Of a stretch of DNA of 64,000 nucleotides, positions 16,233-25,459 are shown piece by piece. The notes beneath the pieces are model-generated. The model made no database searches and was not told where the DNA came from. It was given only the letters and a program-made list of their open reading frames with translations. Position numbers and translations under genes: made by a program. The DNA is from Streptomyces peucetius. GTDB taxonomy: Bacteria > Actinomycetota > Actinomycetes > Streptomycetales > Streptomycetaceae. The stretch lies in assembly GCF_025854275.1 (NCBI RefSeq), contig NZ_CP107567.1, positions 5,332,001 to 5,396,000 on the forward strand. Direction: 5' to 3'. Numbering within the stretch: position 1 is the stretch's first letter; each line of letters opens with the position of its first letter.

Positions 16233-19200
16233 ATGAAGCGGCCTCGGGGCAACGGCGGCAGGCCTACGGGAACCCCGTCCACGGGAGCCTCGGGCGACCC
16301 TCAGGTCCCGGCCTCTCCCCGACCGATCCCGGCCCCCCGTGATCACGGCACAGGCATGTCCGACGCAGCCGTGCAGACCCCAGCCGCACCGCCCTCGCAG
16401 ACCGCCGACGCGCAGTCGCCCGCGGCCCTGCCGTCCCAGGCGCAGTCGCCCGCGGGTCGCCCCCGTCGCGTGCGCAACCGGCTCGTCGCAGGCGTCGCCG
16501 TCACCGTTCTCCTCGTCGTCGGTGCCGGCGCCCCCGGCATCCTCGCGAGCTCCGCGGACATGACCGAGTCCCAGCGGCTCGTCACCCTTGCCGCGCTCGA
16601 CCGGCAGGCCGTCACCCTCGCCCACTCGCTCGCCGACGAGCGCGACGAGGTCACCGCGTACATCGCCGCCGGCCGCGACGACCAGGAAGGCGGGAAGAAG
16701 GACCGCCGCAAGATCTCCGGCAGCCTCAGCGCCCGCGTCGACCGGCAGACCGACGAGATGCGCGACGCCCTGGGCTCCGAACGTGCCGAGCTGCGCCAGC
16801 AGCTCGCGTCCGTGCCCTCCGTCCGGCGCGCCGCGCTCACCGGCAAGGGCACCGCGATGGAGGCCCACCAGGCCTACACCGCCGTCATCTCCGCCCTGCA
16901 CGCCCTCGCCGGTGAACTCGCCGACCGGACACCGCCCCGCGCCGCTGAGGCCACCCGGGCACCCTCCCAGCTCGGACTCGCCGTCGAGCAGGCCTCCGCC
17001 GCCCGCGGGCTGCTGCTCGCCGCGCTCGCCGTGCCGCAGCCCGACCCGGTGATCGGCTACGACCCGGTCACCGGCCTCCCCGTCGAGAGCCCCGGCGAGG
17101 ACTCCGGCGCCGACGCCCGCACCCGCAACGCCCTCACCGCCGCCGCGCAGCAGGCCCGGGTACGCGAACTCGCCGCCCTCGCCGACTTCGACCAGGCCGC
17201 GGGCAAGACCACCCGCGAGAAACTCGCCGCCACCGTCACCGGTCCCGAGGTCAAGGCCGCGGAGAGCTACCTGGCCCGCCTCACCGACCAGCCCACGCTC
17301 TCCGACGCGGAACGCGGCACCGACCCCGCCAAGCTGGAGGCCGCGCTCACCGCCCGTATCGAACAGATGCGGGGCGCGGAGTCGTCCCTCGCCACGGAGC
17401 GGACCGAACGCTTCGAGCAGCTGCGCGACGACGACCTCACCGCGCTCGAGATCCGCATCGCCCTCCTCGGCGGACTGGTCGTCGTCACCATCGGCGTGCT
17501 CGCCGCCGTCTCCCGTACGCTCACCCGCCCGCTCGCCGTCCTGCGCATCGGCGCGGCCAGGCTGGCCGAGGCGCCCGCCCCGCAGACGGAGGAGCCGGTC
17601 CGCTTCACCGGCCGTAACGACGAGTTCGCCCAGGTCGTACGGTCCCTCAACGCCCTGCACGGCAGGCTCGGCGACCTCGGGGCACGGGCCGAGCGGCTGG
17701 AGTCGGAGAACGGCGAACTCGCGGGCGCCCGCGAGGCGCTCGAGGCGGAAGTCGCCGCGGCGCGTCGGGAACTGCGGGAGCGCACCGAGGAGATCAGCAC
17801 CGAACTGGACCGGCTGCGCCACACCGTCCACCACACGTTTGTCAACCTCTCGCTGCGCACCCTCGGCCTCGTCGAGCGGCAACTGGGCGTCATCGAGAGG
17901 CTGGAGGAGCGCGAGCAGGACCCCGAGCGCCTCGCCACACTCTTCAAGCTCGACCACATGGCCACGGTCATGCGCAGACACAGCGAGAACCTGCTGGTCC
18001 TCGCCGGCACCGAGCACGGGCACGGGCACGTCGCGCCGGTCCCGCTCGTCGACGTGCTGCGCGCGGCGGTCAGCGAGATCGAGCGCTACGAGCGGGTCGT
18101 CATCCAGTCCCTGCCGCCGCACGCCCAGGTCGCCGGCTTCGCCGCGGACGACCTCAGCCACCTGGTCGCCGAACTCCTCGAGAACGCCACGTCGTTCTCG
18201 CCGCCGGACGCCCAGGTCGAGCTCTCCGGCTGGCTGCTGGAGAGCGGGGAGGTCATGCTCTCCGTCCAGGACGCGGGCATCGGCATGACCGCGGGCCGCA
18301 TCTCGGAGATCAACGCACGGCTCGACAATCCGGAGTCGTACGAGACCGAGCCCCCGGCGGGCCGCGAGGGCGAGGGCCTCGGCCTGCGGGTCGCCGCGCT
18401 GCTGGCGGCACGCCACGGCGTACGGATCCAGCTGCGCGAGCACAAGCAGGGCGGGATCACGGCGGTGGTCGTCGTGCCGAAGCCCCTGCTGCCGACGGGG
18501 CCGCCCGCGGCGAGCGGCCGCCAGGTGCCCGTACCGGGCGCGGCACCGACGTTGAACCTCCCGGGCTCGGTGGCCGAGGCCAACTCCAACGCGCTCCCCA
18601 GCAGCGACCGCCGCGCCGTCCCGGCCGAGGCCGCCGCACAGGACGCGGCCGTCGCCGACGACGCCGCTCCGGCGGACCCCGTCACCGCGCCGGGTGGGGC
18701 AGACGTACCGGACCCGGAGGCCGGCACCGATCCGGTCGACCTGCCGGATCCGGCCCCCGACGAGCCGCTCACTCACGCGGACGCGACCCCCGGCCGTCTG
18801 GACGCCGGGGCCACCTTCGAGCCGGACCTGTTCGCGCAAGCGCCCGCCGAGCGGGACCCGTCCGCGGACGCGGCCCCCGACTCGGACGCCGAGGCCGCTC
18901 CTGAGCGCGACCTGTTCGCGGACGCGGCTCCTGAGCGCGACCTGTTCGCGGAAGCGTCGCCCGCGCCGGGCGCCGAGGCCGCCCCCGAGCGCGACCTGTT
19001 CGCGGAGACCGTCTCCGAGCCGGACCCGTTCGTCACGGTCGCCCCTGAGCGGGACCCGTTCGCGGAAGCGTCCCCCGCCCCGGACCCGTTCGCGGAGACC
19101 GTTCCCGAGTCCGACCCGTTCGTCGAGGCCGCCGAACGGGCCGTCGCAGCCGCGGCGGAGTCGGACACGCACGAGCAGGTGGCCGACGGCGGTCCGGGGA

Positions 19201-19574
19201 CGGCCGGTGTCGATCAGGAGACGTTCGTCATGCGGCTCCCGGAGCCGCCCGAGCCGGAGGCACCCGAGCCTCCGGCCGTCTGGGACCGTGTGACCGACAA
19301 GGGGCTGCCCAAGCGGACCCCGAAGTCCGTCACGCCCGCCACCGCCCCGACCGGGCGCACCGGGAGCGTCGACGCGGAGGCCCTGCGCCGGCGGCTCGGC
19401 GGCTTCCAGCAGGGCGCGAAGGACGGCCGCCGGGACGCCGAGGCGGAGATCGCGGAGCTGACGGAGGCCACCGAGCCCACGGACACCGCGGGGACCACCG
19501 CGACCGCCGAGCCGGGCAACAGCGCACACACCGAAGCGGAAACGGGGGACACAGTCGAGGAGGTACGCAGTTGA
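16233..19574 (+). CDS. cvnA: Conservon sensor histidine-kinase-like protein
   Basis: A 1113-residue membrane protein. After a Pro-rich N-terminus comes a first membrane helix (RLVAGVAVTVLLVVGAGAPG), an extracellular nitrate/nitrite-sensor-like helical domain of about 300 residues, a second helix (LLGGLVVVTIGVLAAV), a HAMP linker, and a HATPase domain with N-box region LVAELLENATSFS and G1 box DAGIGM. The final ~350 residues are acidic and disordered, with about a dozen short repeats of the type ERDLFAEA/EPDPFVE between about 18810 and 19130. The start at 16233 is the best supported by family-like content, although its ribosome site is weak. It overlaps the roadblock gene by 4 bases. In conservons this protein works with the three small partners as a membrane-associated signalling complex. 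Confidence 0.87.
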   Translation: MKRPRGNGGRPTGTPSTGASGDPQVPASPRPIPAPRDHGTGMSDAAVQTPAAPPSQTADAQSPAALPSQAQSPAGRPRRVRNRLVAGVAVTVLLVVGAGAPGILASSADMTESQRLVTLAALDRQAVTLAHSLADERDEVTAYIAAGRDDQEGGKKDRRKISGSLSARVDRQTDEMRDALGSERAELRQQLASVPSVRRAALTGKGTAMEAHQAYTAVISALHALAGELADRTPPRAAEATRAPSQLGLAVEQASAARGLLLAALAVPQPDPVIGYDPVTGLPVESPGEDSGADARTRNALTAAAQQARVRELAALADFDQAAGKTTREKLAATVTGPEVKAAESYLARLTDQPTLSDAERGTDPAKLEAALTARIEQMRGAESSLATERTERFEQLRDDDLTALEIRIALLGGLVVVTIGVLAAVSRTLTRPLAVLRIGAARLAEAPAPQTEEPVRFTGRNDEFAQVVRSLNALHGRLGDLGARAERLESENGELAGAREALEAEVAAARRELRERTEEISTELDRLRHTVHHTFVNLSLRTLGLVERQLGVIERLEEREQDPERLATLFKLDHMATVMRRHSENLLVLAGTEHGHGHVAPVPLVDVLRAAVSEIERYERVVIQSLPPHAQVAGFAADDLSHLVAELLENATSFSPPDAQVELSGWLLESGEVMLSVQDAGIGMTAGRISEINARLDNPESYETEPPAGREGEGLGLRVAALLAARHGVRIQLREHKQGGITAVVVVPKPLLPTGPPAASGRQVPVPGAAPTLNLPGSVAEANSNALPSSDRRAVPAEAAAQDAAVADDAAPADPVTAPGGADVPDPEAGTDPVDLPDPAPDEPLTHADATPGRLDAGATFEPDLFAQAPAERDPSADAAPDSDAEAAPERDLFADAAPERDLFAEASPAPGAEAAPERDLFAETVSEPDPFVTVAPERDPFAEASPAPDPFAETVPESDPFVEAAERAVAAAAESDTHEQVADGGPGTAGVDQETFVMRLPEPPEPEAPEPPAVWDRVTDKGLPKRTPKSVTPATAPTGRTGSVDAEALRRRLGGFQQGAKDGRRDAEAEIAELTEATEPTDTAGTTATAEPGNSAHTEAETGDTVEEVRS

Positions 19575-20065
19575 CTGCGACCGGCACGTTCGGCCTGAGC
19601 AGCGAGGCCCGCAACCTTCAGTGGTTGCTGGGCAATCTGGTGGAGGAGGTGCCAGGCGTCCACTCGGTCGCCGTCGTCTCGTCCGACGGCCTGCTGCTGC
19701 TCTCCTCCGACCCCGAGCAGAACGCCGCCCAGGCCACCGGCCAGGACACCGTCACGCCCCGTGAGGGGCCGAAAGGCTCCGGCGCGGACCTCGCGACGAT
19801 CGTTTCCGGCATCGGCAGTCTCACGATCGGGGCCGCGGGCCTGATGGACGGCGGAGGCGTCAAACAGACGATGGTCGCCATGGACGAGGGCAGCCTCTTC
19901 GTCATGTCGATCAGCGACGGCTCCCTCCTCGGAGTGCACGCCACGCCCGACTGCGACATGAGCGTGGTCGCCTACCACATGGCCCTCTTCGTGGGCCGCG
20001 CCGGACACGTACTCACCCCCGAAGTCCGCAGTGAACTGCGCAAATCGATGGAGAGGGGCCTGTGA
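19571..20065 (+). CDS. cvnB: Roadblock/LC7-domain protein of conservon
   Basis: A 164-residue protein of the roadblock/LC7 (MglB-like) family: NLQWLLGNLVEEVPGVHSVAVVSSDGLLLL at the start, a central TIGAAGLMDGGGVKQTMVAMDEG strand region, and a final helix region LTPEVRSELRKSM. The TTG start overlaps the cvnA stop (TTGA) and has an excellent GAGGAGG site. Roadblock proteins act as partners or regulators of small Ras-like GTPases, and the GTPase here is encoded two genes downstream. Confidence 0.9.
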   Translation: MTATGTFGLSSEARNLQWLLGNLVEEVPGVHSVAVVSSDGLLLLSSDPEQNAAQATGQDTVTPREGPKGSGADLATIVSGIGSLTIGAAGLMDGGGVKQTMVAMDEGSLFVMSISDGSLLGVHATPDCDMSVVAYHMALFVGRAGHVLTPEVRSELRKSMERGL

Positions 20066-20463
20066 TGTCCGTCCCCAAGCTACCCGTCCGCAGTGACGGC
20101 AAACGCCCCGCCCGAGTACGCCCGTACTCCCTCACCGGCGGCCGTACCCGCTTCGGGCACGTGCTGCTCGTCGAGACGTTCGTCGCCGCGCTGGAGGCGC
20201 CTGTGGAGCGGCGGGAGCTGCCCGGCGGCAACCTCACCTCCCGCGTCATGCCCGAGCTGCGGGCGATCGTCGAGCTGTGCCGCCGGATGCGTACCGTCGC
20301 CGAGATCTCGGCGCTGCTCAAGATGCCGCTGGGCGTCGTCCGGGTGCTGCTCAGCGACCTGGCGGACCAGGGAAAGATCCGCGTGTACGGGACCGGTCAC
20401 GGCACCGGCCAGCCCGACCGCGCACTGCTCGAAAGGGTGCTGAGTGGACTCCGCCGCCTCTGA
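20065..20463 (+). CDS. cvnC: DUF742 protein of conservon
   Basis: A 132-residue DUF742 protein. Characteristic pieces are VRPYSLTGGRTR near the N-terminus and a winged-helix-like C-terminal half (LCRRMRTVAEISALLKMPLGVVRVLLSDLADQG). The ATG at 20065 overlaps the cvnB stop by one base (TGATG) with GAGAGGGG upstream; a GTG one codon earlier is also possible. DUF742 members are a fixed component of conservons, presumably linking sensor and GTPase. Confidence 0.9.
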   Translation: MSVPKLPVRSDGKRPARVRPYSLTGGRTRFGHVLLVETFVAALEAPVERRELPGGNLTSRVMPELRAIVELCRRMRTVAEISALLKMPLGVVRVLLSDLADQGKIRVYGTGHGTGQPDRALLERVLSGLRRL

Positions 20464-21094
20464 CACGCTCCTCGACCGCACTCAGGCCGCCGCGCCCGGC
20501 ACCGAACCGGAAGGGCCCCTCCAGCCCTGGCAGTTGGACACCACCCGGGCTCCCACCGCGACGAAGATAGTCGTCGCGGGCGGTTTCGGTGTCGGCAAGA
20601 CGACGTTCGTCGGCTCCGTCTCCGAGATCAAGCCGCTGCAGACAGAGGCGCTGATGACCCGCGCGAGCGAGGACACCGACGACCTCACCGCCACGCCGGA
20701 CAAGGTCACCACGACCGTGGCGATGGACTTCGGCCGGATCACGCTCGACGACGACCTGGTGCTGTACGTCTTCGGCACACCGGGCCAGCAGCGGTTCTGG
20801 TTCATGTGGGACGACCTGGTGCGCGGGGCGATCGGCGCGATAGTGCTCGCCGACACCCGACGGCTGCCCGACTGCTTCCCCGCGCTCGACTACTTCGAGA
20901 GCTGCGGGCTGCCGTACATCGTCGCCGTCAACCACTTCGAGGGGTCGACCGCCTACGAGGCGGAGGACGTACGGGAGGCCCTGACGGTGCCGCCGCACGT
21001 ACCGGTGGTGATCATGGATGCCCGTCACCGGATCACGGTGATCGAGTCGCTGCTGGCGCTGGTCGCCCACGCCCTCGAAGCCACCCCCGAATAA
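20444..21094 (+). CDS. cvnD: Small GTP-binding protein of conservon
   Basis: A 216-residue Ras-like GTPase of the conservon type. The P-loop is GGFGVGKTTF (about residues 45-54), the switch II region reads FGTPGQQRFWFMWDD, and the position of the usual NKxD motif is occupied by NHFEGS, as in other members. It overlaps cvnC by 20 bases, which implies strong coupling. It should cycle between GDP and GTP under control of the roadblock protein. Confidence 0.92.
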   Translation: MDSAASDTLLDRTQAAAPGTEPEGPLQPWQLDTTRAPTATKIVVAGGFGVGKTTFVGSVSEIKPLQTEALMTRASEDTDDLTATPDKVTTTVAMDFGRITLDDDLVLYVFGTPGQQRFWFMWDDLVRGAIGAIVLADTRRLPDCFPALDYFESCGLPYIVAVNHFEGSTAYEAEDVREALTVPPHVPVVIMDARHRITVIESLLALVAHALEATPE

Positions 21095-21202
21095 CCTTCC
21101 GGGACCGGGACGCCGCGACCGGGAAGCCGGAACCAGGACCCGGCAGCAGGACGCCGGACCACGACCCCGGAACCACGACGCAGAACCACGGAGAACCCCG
21201 CC

Positions 21203-22438
21203 ATGCGGAAGATACTCATAGTCGGAGCAGGTCAGTCAGGCCTCCAGCTCGCCCTCGGCCTCCAGTCGAAGGGCTACGAGGTCACCCTGATGTCCAACCG
21301 CACGGCGGACGAGATCCGGTCCGGCCGGGTCATGTCCACCCAGTGCATGTTCCACACGGCCCTGCAGCACGAGCGGGACCTCGGCATCAACTTCTGGGAG
21401 TCGCAGGCCCCGAAGATCGAGGGACTCGGTGTCTCCGTCGCCGCCCCCGACTCGAGTCGCGCGATCGACTGGGTCGGCAAGCTCGACGGCTACGCGCAGT
21501 CCGTCGACCAGCGCGTGAAGATGGCCGGCTGGATGGAGACGTTCGCGCAGCGCGGCGGGCAGCTCGTCATCCACGGCGCGGCCGTCTCCGACCTGGACTA
21601 CTTCTCCCGCGCCTACGACCTCGTGCTGGTGTCGGCCGGCAAGGGCGAGCTGGTCTCGATGTTCGGCCGGGACGCGTCCCGCTCCCCGTACTCGGAGCCG
21701 CAGCGCGCGCTCGCCGTCGCATATGTGCACGGCCTCGGCCCCCGCCCCGAGCACCCGGACTACGACGCGGTGCGCTGCAACCTCGTGCCGGGCGTGGGCG
21801 AGATGTTCGTCATGCCGACGCTCACCCTCTCCGGCAGGGCCGACATCCTCTTCTGGGAGGGCATCCCGGGCGGGCCGCTCGACGCCTTCCAGGGCGTCAA
21901 GGAACCGGCGGAACACCTTGCCCTGACACTGGAGCTGATGGAGAAGTTCCTGCCGTGGGAGTACGCGCGGGCAACCAACGTCGAGCTGACCGACGCGGGC
22001 GGCACGCTCGCCGGACGGTACGCGCCCACGGTGCGCAACCCGATCGGCCGGCTGCCCGGGGGCGGGCTGGTCCTCGGTGTCGCGGACGTCGTCGTCGCCA
22101 ACGACCCGATCACCGGTCAGGGCTCCAACTCGGCCTCCAAGTGCGCGGCCTCGTACCTCGCCTCGATCACCGAGCACGGCGACCGGCCGTTCGACGAGCA
22201 GTGGATGCAGGGCACGTTCGACCGGTACTGGGAGACGGCGCAGCACGTCACCAAGTGGACGAACGCGATGCTCGGCGTGCCGCCGGAGCACGTCCTCAAC
22301 CTGATCGGCGCGGCCGGTCAGCTCCAGCCGGTCGCGAACCGGTTCGCCAACGGCTTCAACGACCCGTCCGACTTCGAGAACTTCTTCTACGAGCCGGAGA
22401 AGACCTCCGCCTACCTGGCGTCCGTGTCCGGCGCCTGA
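21203..22438 (+). CDS. StyA-like FAD-dependent monooxygenase
   Basis: A 411-residue flavoprotein with an N-terminal dinucleotide fold (ILIVGAGQSGLQLALGL) and the overall layout of single-component styrene/indole monooxygenase oxygenase subunits, including GLVLGVADVVVANDPITGQGSNSASKCA near the flavin site. Such enzymes normally take FADH2 from a separate reductase, and none is encoded nearby. It follows cvnD by 108 bases, which hold imperfect repeats of CCGGNACCA-type blocks, and is likely in the conservon transcription unit. Conservon outputs are often oxidative enzymes, so this may be the effector. Its 3' end overlaps the convergent next gene by 28 bases. Confidence 0.82.
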   Translation: MRKILIVGAGQSGLQLALGLQSKGYEVTLMSNRTADEIRSGRVMSTQCMFHTALQHERDLGINFWESQAPKIEGLGVSVAAPDSSRAIDWVGKLDGYAQSVDQRVKMAGWMETFAQRGGQLVIHGAAVSDLDYFSRAYDLVLVSAGKGELVSMFGRDASRSPYSEPQRALAVAYVHGLGPRPEHPDYDAVRCNLVPGVGEMFVMPTLTLSGRADILFWEGIPGGPLDAFQGVKEPAEHLALTLELMEKFLPWEYARATNVELTDAGGTLAGRYAPTVRNPIGRLPGGGLVLGVADVVVANDPITGQGSNSASKCAASYLASITEHGDRPFDEQWMQGTFDRYWETAQHVTKWTNAMLGVPPEHVLNLIGAAGQLQPVANRFANGFNDPSDFENFFYEPEKTSAYLASVSGA

Positions 22439-23259
22439 CCGCTGCCGCCCGCTTCGCCCGCCTCGTCCGCCACGACCGCCTCGTCCGGGCCGCCGTCCGC
22501 CACGACCGCCTCGTCCGGGCCGCCGTCCGCCACGGCCCCGGGCGGGGCGGCGGCCGCGCCCTGCGCGGTGGCGAGGGCGGTGAGCTGCTCGGCCGAGAGC
22601 GAGGCGAGCAGCCCTTCGGCCGACCGCAGCCGGGCCGCGGCCCGGTCGCGGGCCTGCTTCTTCCTGGCGGCGAGCACCAGTTCCCGGTCCAGGGCCTTGC
22701 GTGCGGCGGCGGCCAGCTCCCGGGACCGCTTCTCGCGGGCCTCCAGCCGGGCCATGGACGCCAGACGGCCGGTGGCCACGCGTTCGATGAGATGCCCTTG
22801 GTCCAGGGCACGTTGCGGTTCGCGGGCGAGCAGCAGCTCCAGGTACGCGGAGAGCTGGGACGTGCCCTGGTACTGCTCGCGTGCGATCCGGCCCGCCTCG
22901 GCGCGGCTCAGCGCGAGCGCGCCGCGCGCCTCGGCGAGCGCCTTGTTCAGCCGTGCGGTCCCGGTGCTCCGGTAGGTCTCACCGGCCGCCTCCGCCTGAG
23001 GGTACAGCTCGCGCAGCCGGGTCAGCACACCGGCGGTGCCGGGCGCGGCGGTGAGCTCCCCGAGCCGTAGTGGCGGGCCGGCTGCGGGCCCCTCGGCGGC
23101 GAACCGCTCCATGACGGCGTCCCCGAGCTCGCCGAGCACCTTGTCGACGGCCCCCTTGTGACGCTCCCGGTCCTCCGCCGCCGCGGGCAGCGTCGTCGCC
23201 GTCGCGGCGACGACCACCGCCCCCACGCAGAGGGTAGGCAGCACATACCTGCCTGACAC
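22411..23259 (-). CDS. Secreted coiled-coil protein
   Basis: A 282-residue protein with a signal peptide (YVLPTLCVGAVVVAATATTLPAAAE) and a long Arg/Ala/Glu-rich coiled coil over most of its length. It resembles the helical N-terminal part of NlpC/P60 peptidoglycan hydrolases, but no hydrolase domain follows. The C-terminus is acidic and contains two exact tandem copies of the peptide DGGPDEAVVA. The GTG start has a strong GGAGGTGA site. Probably an exported cell-envelope protein; function unknown. Its 3' end runs 28 bases into the convergent monooxygenase gene. Confidence 0.77.
   Translation of the reverse strand: MSGRYVLPTLCVGAVVVAATATTLPAAAEDRERHKGAVDKVLGELGDAVMERFAAEGPAAGPPLRLGELTAAPGTAGVLTRLRELYPQAEAAGETYRSTGTARLNKALAEARGALALSRAEAGRIAREQYQGTSQLSAYLELLLAREPQRALDQGHLIERVATGRLASMARLEAREKRSRELAAAARKALDRELVLAARKKQARDRAAARLRSAEGLLASLSAEQLTALATAQGAAAAPPGAVADGGPDEAVVADGGPDEAVVADEAGEAGGSGQAPDTDAR
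22471..22530. repeat. Exact 30-base tandem duplication
   Basis: Two identical adjacent 30-base units (22471-22500 and 22501-22530) inside the C-terminal tail of the secreted coiled-coil gene. The repeat keeps the reading frame and adds 10 residues per copy, so copy number may vary between strains. Confidence 0.9.
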
Positions 23260-23459
23260 CCGATCACCTCCGGCCGTACGGGCGGCTCCTCCGCCCGCAC
23301 CCGAGGCTGCGCGTCACGCGTCCCGGCGGCGACCGGGGCTGCGCGCCCCGGCGCAACCCGGTCACTCCCGCAGTGCACGATCCCCGTCCTCCCGGCGCGG
23401 CTGCTTGCCCACGACGCCCCGGCATCCCGCACCGACACCCCGGGACCCGGCGCTCGTGC

Positions 23460-23741
23460 CTACGCCGCGCCGCCGCCCCCCGGCTTCGACCAGGGCCACT
23501 TCAGCTCCCGGCGCTCCACGCCGCCGGGGGCGTACTCGTACTTCCAGCCGCGCTGGAGCCCCAGGCGCCTGGTGTAGCCGGAGGGGACGCGGCGGTAGGC
23601 GTGGACGGTGGGCGGGGTGCCGTCGTCGTTCGGGACGGGGACCTTGTACCACTTCGGGGGGTGGCCGGTGGGGCCGACCAGCACGGGCAGCACGCGGCCG
23701 TCGAGCGGGCCGCCCTCGAAGGGGGTGTTCTCGCTTCTCAC
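23460..23741 (-). CDS. Small conserved hypothetical protein
   Basis: A 93-residue protein, rich in Gly, Pro and aromatic residues (PFEGGPLDGRVLPVLVGPTG, KWYKVPVPNDDG, YTRRLGLQRGWKYEYAPGG). No membrane segment and no catalytic motif are visible. The pattern PLDGxxLPV looks like a conserved actinomycete family, but I cannot name it. The GTG start at 23741 lies 10 bases from the end of the TetR gene, so the two are probably co-transcribed. Confidence 0.65.
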   Translation of the reverse strand: MRSENTPFEGGPLDGRVLPVLVGPTGHPPKWYKVPVPNDDGTPPTVHAYRRVPSGYTRRLGLQRGWKYEYAPGGVERRELKWPWSKPGGGGAA

Positions 23742-23751
23742 CGGACCAGTC

Positions 23752-24480
23752 TCACAGCAGGTGCGCGGCGCCGCCGACGACGGGCCCGAGCCTTTGCACC
23801 AGCGTGCCGACGGGGCCGTCCGCCGTCTCCTGCGCGAGCAGGTCCGCGACCACGGCCGCCGTCTCCTCGTCCGTCGCCGCCGTCGCGGTGAGCAGCGCGA
23901 CCAGATGGTCGACGAGCCATTCGCGCAGCTCGTCCGCCGCCGGCTGCTTGTCCTCGTCCAGCCAGATCAGCGACGCGGCCTCGACCGACGCGATCCAGGT
24001 GCGGACCATCATCCCGAGGCGCGGGCCGGGCCGGTCCACGCCGAGGTGGACGAGGATCTGCTCGGCCGCCGCCCGCCGCACCTCGTCGACGATCGCGGTC
24101 GTACGGGAGGTCTCCGCGACGCTCCCGCCGCGCAGCAGCGCGCTGAAGCCCGCGTCGTGCTCGTCGACGAAGACGAGGTAGCGGTCCAGCACCCGGGTCA
24201 GCCGCTCGGTCGGCGGTCCGGTCTGCGGTTCGGCGAAGCACTGCTCCAGCCGGTCGGCGGCCGACCGCAGGGCCGCCTCGTACAGCTGCTGCTTGCCGCC
24301 GGCGAAATACCGGTAGACGAGCGGCCTCGACACCCCGGCCGCCTCCGCCACGTCGTCGAGCGAGATCTCCTCCGGCGGCCGGTGCGCGAAGAGGGTGAGC
24401 GCCGCTTCGAGCAGCTGCTCGCGGCGCTCCTCGACGCTGAGCCGTCGGTAGGCGCGGGTGGCGGGAGCGGGACCGGTCAT
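23752..24480 (-). CDS. TetR-family transcriptional regulator
   Basis: A 242-residue regulator with the N-terminal helix-turn-helix ISLDDVAEAAGVSRPLVYRYFAGGKQQLYEA, textbook TetR. The ligand-binding domain is helical, with a C-terminal hydrophobic end. The ATG at 24480 directly follows GCGGAGC. It lies just downstream of an AurF-like diiron oxygenase gene on the same strand (about 40 bases away) and is likely to control it and the divergent ferritin-like gene. No operator is obvious beyond several GTNAC/GTTNAC-like stretches in the 25460-25626 gap. Confidence 0.9.
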   Translation of the reverse strand: MTGPAPATRAYRRLSVEERREQLLEAALTLFAHRPPEEISLDDVAEAAGVSRPLVYRYFAGGKQQLYEAALRSAADRLEQCFAEPQTGPPTERLTRVLDRYLVFVDEHDAGFSALLRGGSVAETSRTTAIVDEVRRAAAEQILVHLGVDRPGPRLGMMVRTWIASVEAASLIWLDEDKQPAADELREWLVDHLVALLTATAATDEETAAVVADLLAQETADGPVGTLVQRLGPVVGGAAHLL

Positions 24481-24523
24481 GCTCCGCAGCGTAACCGCAG
24501 GGTGCGCGGCGCCCCTCATACGA

Positions 24524-25459
24524 TCACGCGAGAAGGCCGGAACTCTTCCACAGCCTGCGGCCGGGCCCGCGCAGCACGCCGATGTCGTCCAGGAAGTCGG
24601 TCAGCCTGCGGGCGCCCGTCTGCATGACCTCGCGGCGGTGCCCGCTCGCCCGCACCTGGGAGACGGCCTCGCGGCGGTCGAGGCCGACGTTCTCGTACAC
24701 CTGCGGATTGACGAAGCAGACGCTGAAGACGCGGGCGGCCTCGCCGCAGCTGAGCCGGGTGAACTCCTGCTCCCAGCGCGGCGCGGTCACCATCTGGCGG
24801 CGCAGCTCCTCGCGGGCGTACCGCACATGGCGGGCCTCCTCGACGACATGGATACGGGTGACCCCGCGCACCAGCGTCTGCACCCGCTCGTCGGGGAAGG
24901 TGAGACGCTGCATCCAGTCGAGGATCTCCTCGCCGAGGAGGGTCGCGGCGAACGAGCCGGGGGTCGTGGAGACCGTCTTCAGCACCCGGGCCATGTTGTG
25001 GTAGACCCGCGGGACCTGGTACGACGGGGCCCCGCCCTTCTGGATCATCCGGGCGAACATCATCGAGTGCCGGCACTCGTCGGCGATCTCGGTGAGCGCG
25101 TAGCGGACGTGGTTGCTGGTCACCGACTTGTCGTAGACGTGGCGCACCAGCAGCTGCATCAGGATGATCTCGAACCAGATCCCGAGCGAGGCGAGCGAGG
25201 CGGCCTCGTGCCGGGCGAGGTCCATCCGCTGCTCCTCGGACATCCTCCGCCACAGCGGCGTGTCGTAGAGGGAGACCAGCTCCGGAGGCCAGAACCACTT
25301 GCCCTCCTCGACGGGCGCCTCCCAGTCGAGCTCCTTGTCGGGGTCGAAGGAGTGCTTGGCCGAGGACTCGAGCAGGCGTGCGGCGACCTGTTCGCGGTCC
25401 CGTAGCGGGCCGAGGGCGTCGCGGAGCAGCTGCACGTCGCGGTCGGTCACTGTCGTCAT
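24524..25459 (-). CDS. AurF-like diiron oxygenase
   Basis: A 311-residue helical protein of the AurF (p-aminobenzoate N-oxygenase) family. The diiron ligands are suggested by the helices RHEAASLASLGIWFEI, TEIADECRHSMMFARM and RIHVVEEARHVRYAREE, giving repeated E/D-x2-H pairs. The ATG at 25459 starts the conserved part; an in-frame GTG at 25489 would add ten residues. It probably forms an operon with the TetR gene and is divergent from another diiron-type gene. Family members oxygenate amines or fatty acids; the substrate here is unknown. Confidence 0.82.
   Translation of the reverse strand: MTTVTDRDVQLLRDALGPLRDREQVAARLLESSAKHSFDPDKELDWEAPVEEGKWFWPPELVSLYDTPLWRRMSEEQRMDLARHEAASLASLGIWFEIILMQLLVRHVYDKSVTSNHVRYALTEIADECRHSMMFARMIQKGGAPSYQVPRVYHNMARVLKTVSTTPGSFAATLLGEEILDWMQRLTFPDERVQTLVRGVTRIHVVEEARHVRYAREELRRQMVTAPRWEQEFTRLSCGEAARVFSVCFVNPQVYENVGLDRREAVSQVRASGHRREVMQTGARRLTDFLDDIGVLRGPGRRLWKSSGLLA

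Noticed and set aside
16179..19529. Long open frame opposite to the conservon kinase
   Set aside because: Shadow of cvnA; translation is repetitive Gly/Arg/Val without motifs.
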